In this document: positions 63,567 to 64,000 of the stretch, one piece after another
Numbering within the stretch: position 1 is the stretch's first letter
Layout of the letters: the number at the start of each line of letters is the position of its first letter
Origin: a bacterium
GTDB taxonomy: Bacteria; Chloroflexota; Dormibacteria; Dormibacterales; Dormibacteraceae
Length of the DNA: 64,000 nt
Reading direction: 5' to 3'
NCBI GenBank assembly: GCA_004299235.1
Contig: SCQL01000009.1
Coordinates: forward strand, 62,001 to 126,000
The notes under the pieces: model-generated
Seen by the model: only the letters and a program-made list of their open reading frames with translations
Databases searched by the model: none
Told to the model about the DNA's origin: nothing
Made by a program: the position numbers and the translations under genes

Positions 63567-64000
63567 GCGACGCGCCGCCGCCGCACTTCGAAGAGGATGA
63601 GGGCCGCCGCCGCCGCCACGTTGAGCGACTCGACGCCTTCGCTCAGGTGCACCGTGACCAGCTTGAGATCGGACCGCGACAGCCCATGCGTCTCGCTGCC
63701 GAGCACGATCATGCCCGCATTCTCGATCGGCGTCTCGGCCAGCGGTGCTCCTCCGGAGGCGGCGGCCCCGTAGCCGTCCAGGCCCGCCAGGTCGCTCCAG
63801 GACGCATGCGCCACCGCCAGCCGGAACACGTTGCCCGCCGAGGCGCGGACCGCCTTGGCGCCGTAGGGGTCGGCCGAGCCCTCGAGCACCGCCAGCGCCG
63901 GCGCGCCCGCGGCGGCCGCCGTGCGGCAGATGGCGCCGACATTGCCCGGGTCCTGCACCCGGTCGAGGACCACCAGCGGCCAGCGCCGCTCACGGGCCGC
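63563..64000 (-). CDS. SpoU/TrmH-family RNA 2'-O-methyltransferase, C-terminal part (cut by window edge)
   Basis: SPOUT methyltransferase with the three SpoU motifs: LDRVQDPGNVGAICRTAAAAGA (motif 1), GMIVLGSETHGLS (motif 2) and LSEGVESLNVAAAAALILFE (motif 3). The frame is open to the right edge, so the N-terminal substrate-binding part is missing. It may act on 23S rRNA (as RlmB or TsnR-like) or tRNA; the visible part does not decide. It heads the coupled run methyltransferase-pheS-pheT-cvpA, and in many bacteria a SpoU gene lies just before pheS. Confidence 0.93.
   Translation of the reverse strand, partial: AARERRWPLVVLDRVQDPGNVGAICRTAAAAGAPALAVLEGSADPYGAKAVRASAGNVFRLAVAHASWSDLAGLDGYGAAASGGAPLAETPIENAGMIVLGSETHGLSRSDLKLVTVHLSEGVESLNVAAAAALILFEVRRRRVA

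Overview
The window is a chromosomal segment of a high-GC bacterium, packed almost entirely with housekeeping genes. I see no phage, insertion sequence, CRISPR array, tRNA or rRNA. About 60 protein genes are called. Most lie on the minus strand in long, tightly overlapping runs. Gene content suggests the Terrabacteria side of the tree: RNase J, RNase Y, YmdB, SpoVS, a YneA-like LysM protein beside lexA, LexA boxes of the CGAAC-N4-GTTCG type, DapL-type lysine synthesis, and a gene order close to the Bacillus rimP-nusA-...-mutSL region. A Chloroflexota or Candidatus Dormibacterota-like organism is my best guess; no rRNA is present to settle it.

Layout. 1-1734 (+): end of an OmpR-type response regulator and its histidine kinase. 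1718-6523 (-): pyruvate dehydrogenase genes, with lipoamide dehydrogenase fused in frame to E1-alpha. 6567-12487: nadE (-), then pyrF, a LOR/SDH-type ornithine cyclodeaminase-like gene, a tiny basic protein, an acyl-CoA dehydrogenase and a TetR regulator (+). 12522-14369: an SOS cluster with an uncharacterised LexA-box gene, a glutaredoxin-like gene, yneA-like and lexA. 14353-24664: hflX, dapL, miaA, GT87 (+), mutL, mutS, miaB, spoVS. 24678-32977: ymdB, rny, recX, recA, a pgsA-cinA fusion, rodZ, ftsK. 33065-41566: two zinc-ribbon genes, rnj, udg, dapA, asd, dapB, pnp and rpsO, with a structured RNA in the pnp leader. 41666-45104: an inserted lipid cassette (dagK, alkyl-DHAP-synthase-like, glpB-like). 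45154-55039: ribF, truB, nrnA, rbfA, infB, ylxR, nusA, rimP, secF, secD. 55150-64000: DUF2905, ruvB, ruvA, ruvC, yebC, tyrS, cvpA, pheT, pheS and a partial SpoU methyltransferase.

How it works together. DNA repair and the SOS response are concentrated here: lexA, recA, recX, ruvABC, mutSL, udg and a division-inhibitor candidate. Perfect or one-mismatch LexA boxes sit in the promoters of recA, lexA, yneA-like and a 121-residue orphan gene. RNA turnover (rny, rnj, pnp, nrnA) and translation genes form the rest of the backbone. asd-dapA-dapB and dapL supply most of the diaminopimelate route.

The most unusual signal is translational. Several genes have no ATG, GTG or TTG that would give a complete protein. 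Instead they have CTG or ATA at the expected start, usually behind a good Shine-Dalgarno and overlapping the upstream stop as CTGA (hflX, miaB, probably the kinase) or ATAG (dagK, nrnA). miaA appears to start at ATA without an upstream gene. Other notable points are two in-frame fusions (Lpd-PdhA, PgsA-CinA), the pnp leader RNA, and a predicted new SOS gene.
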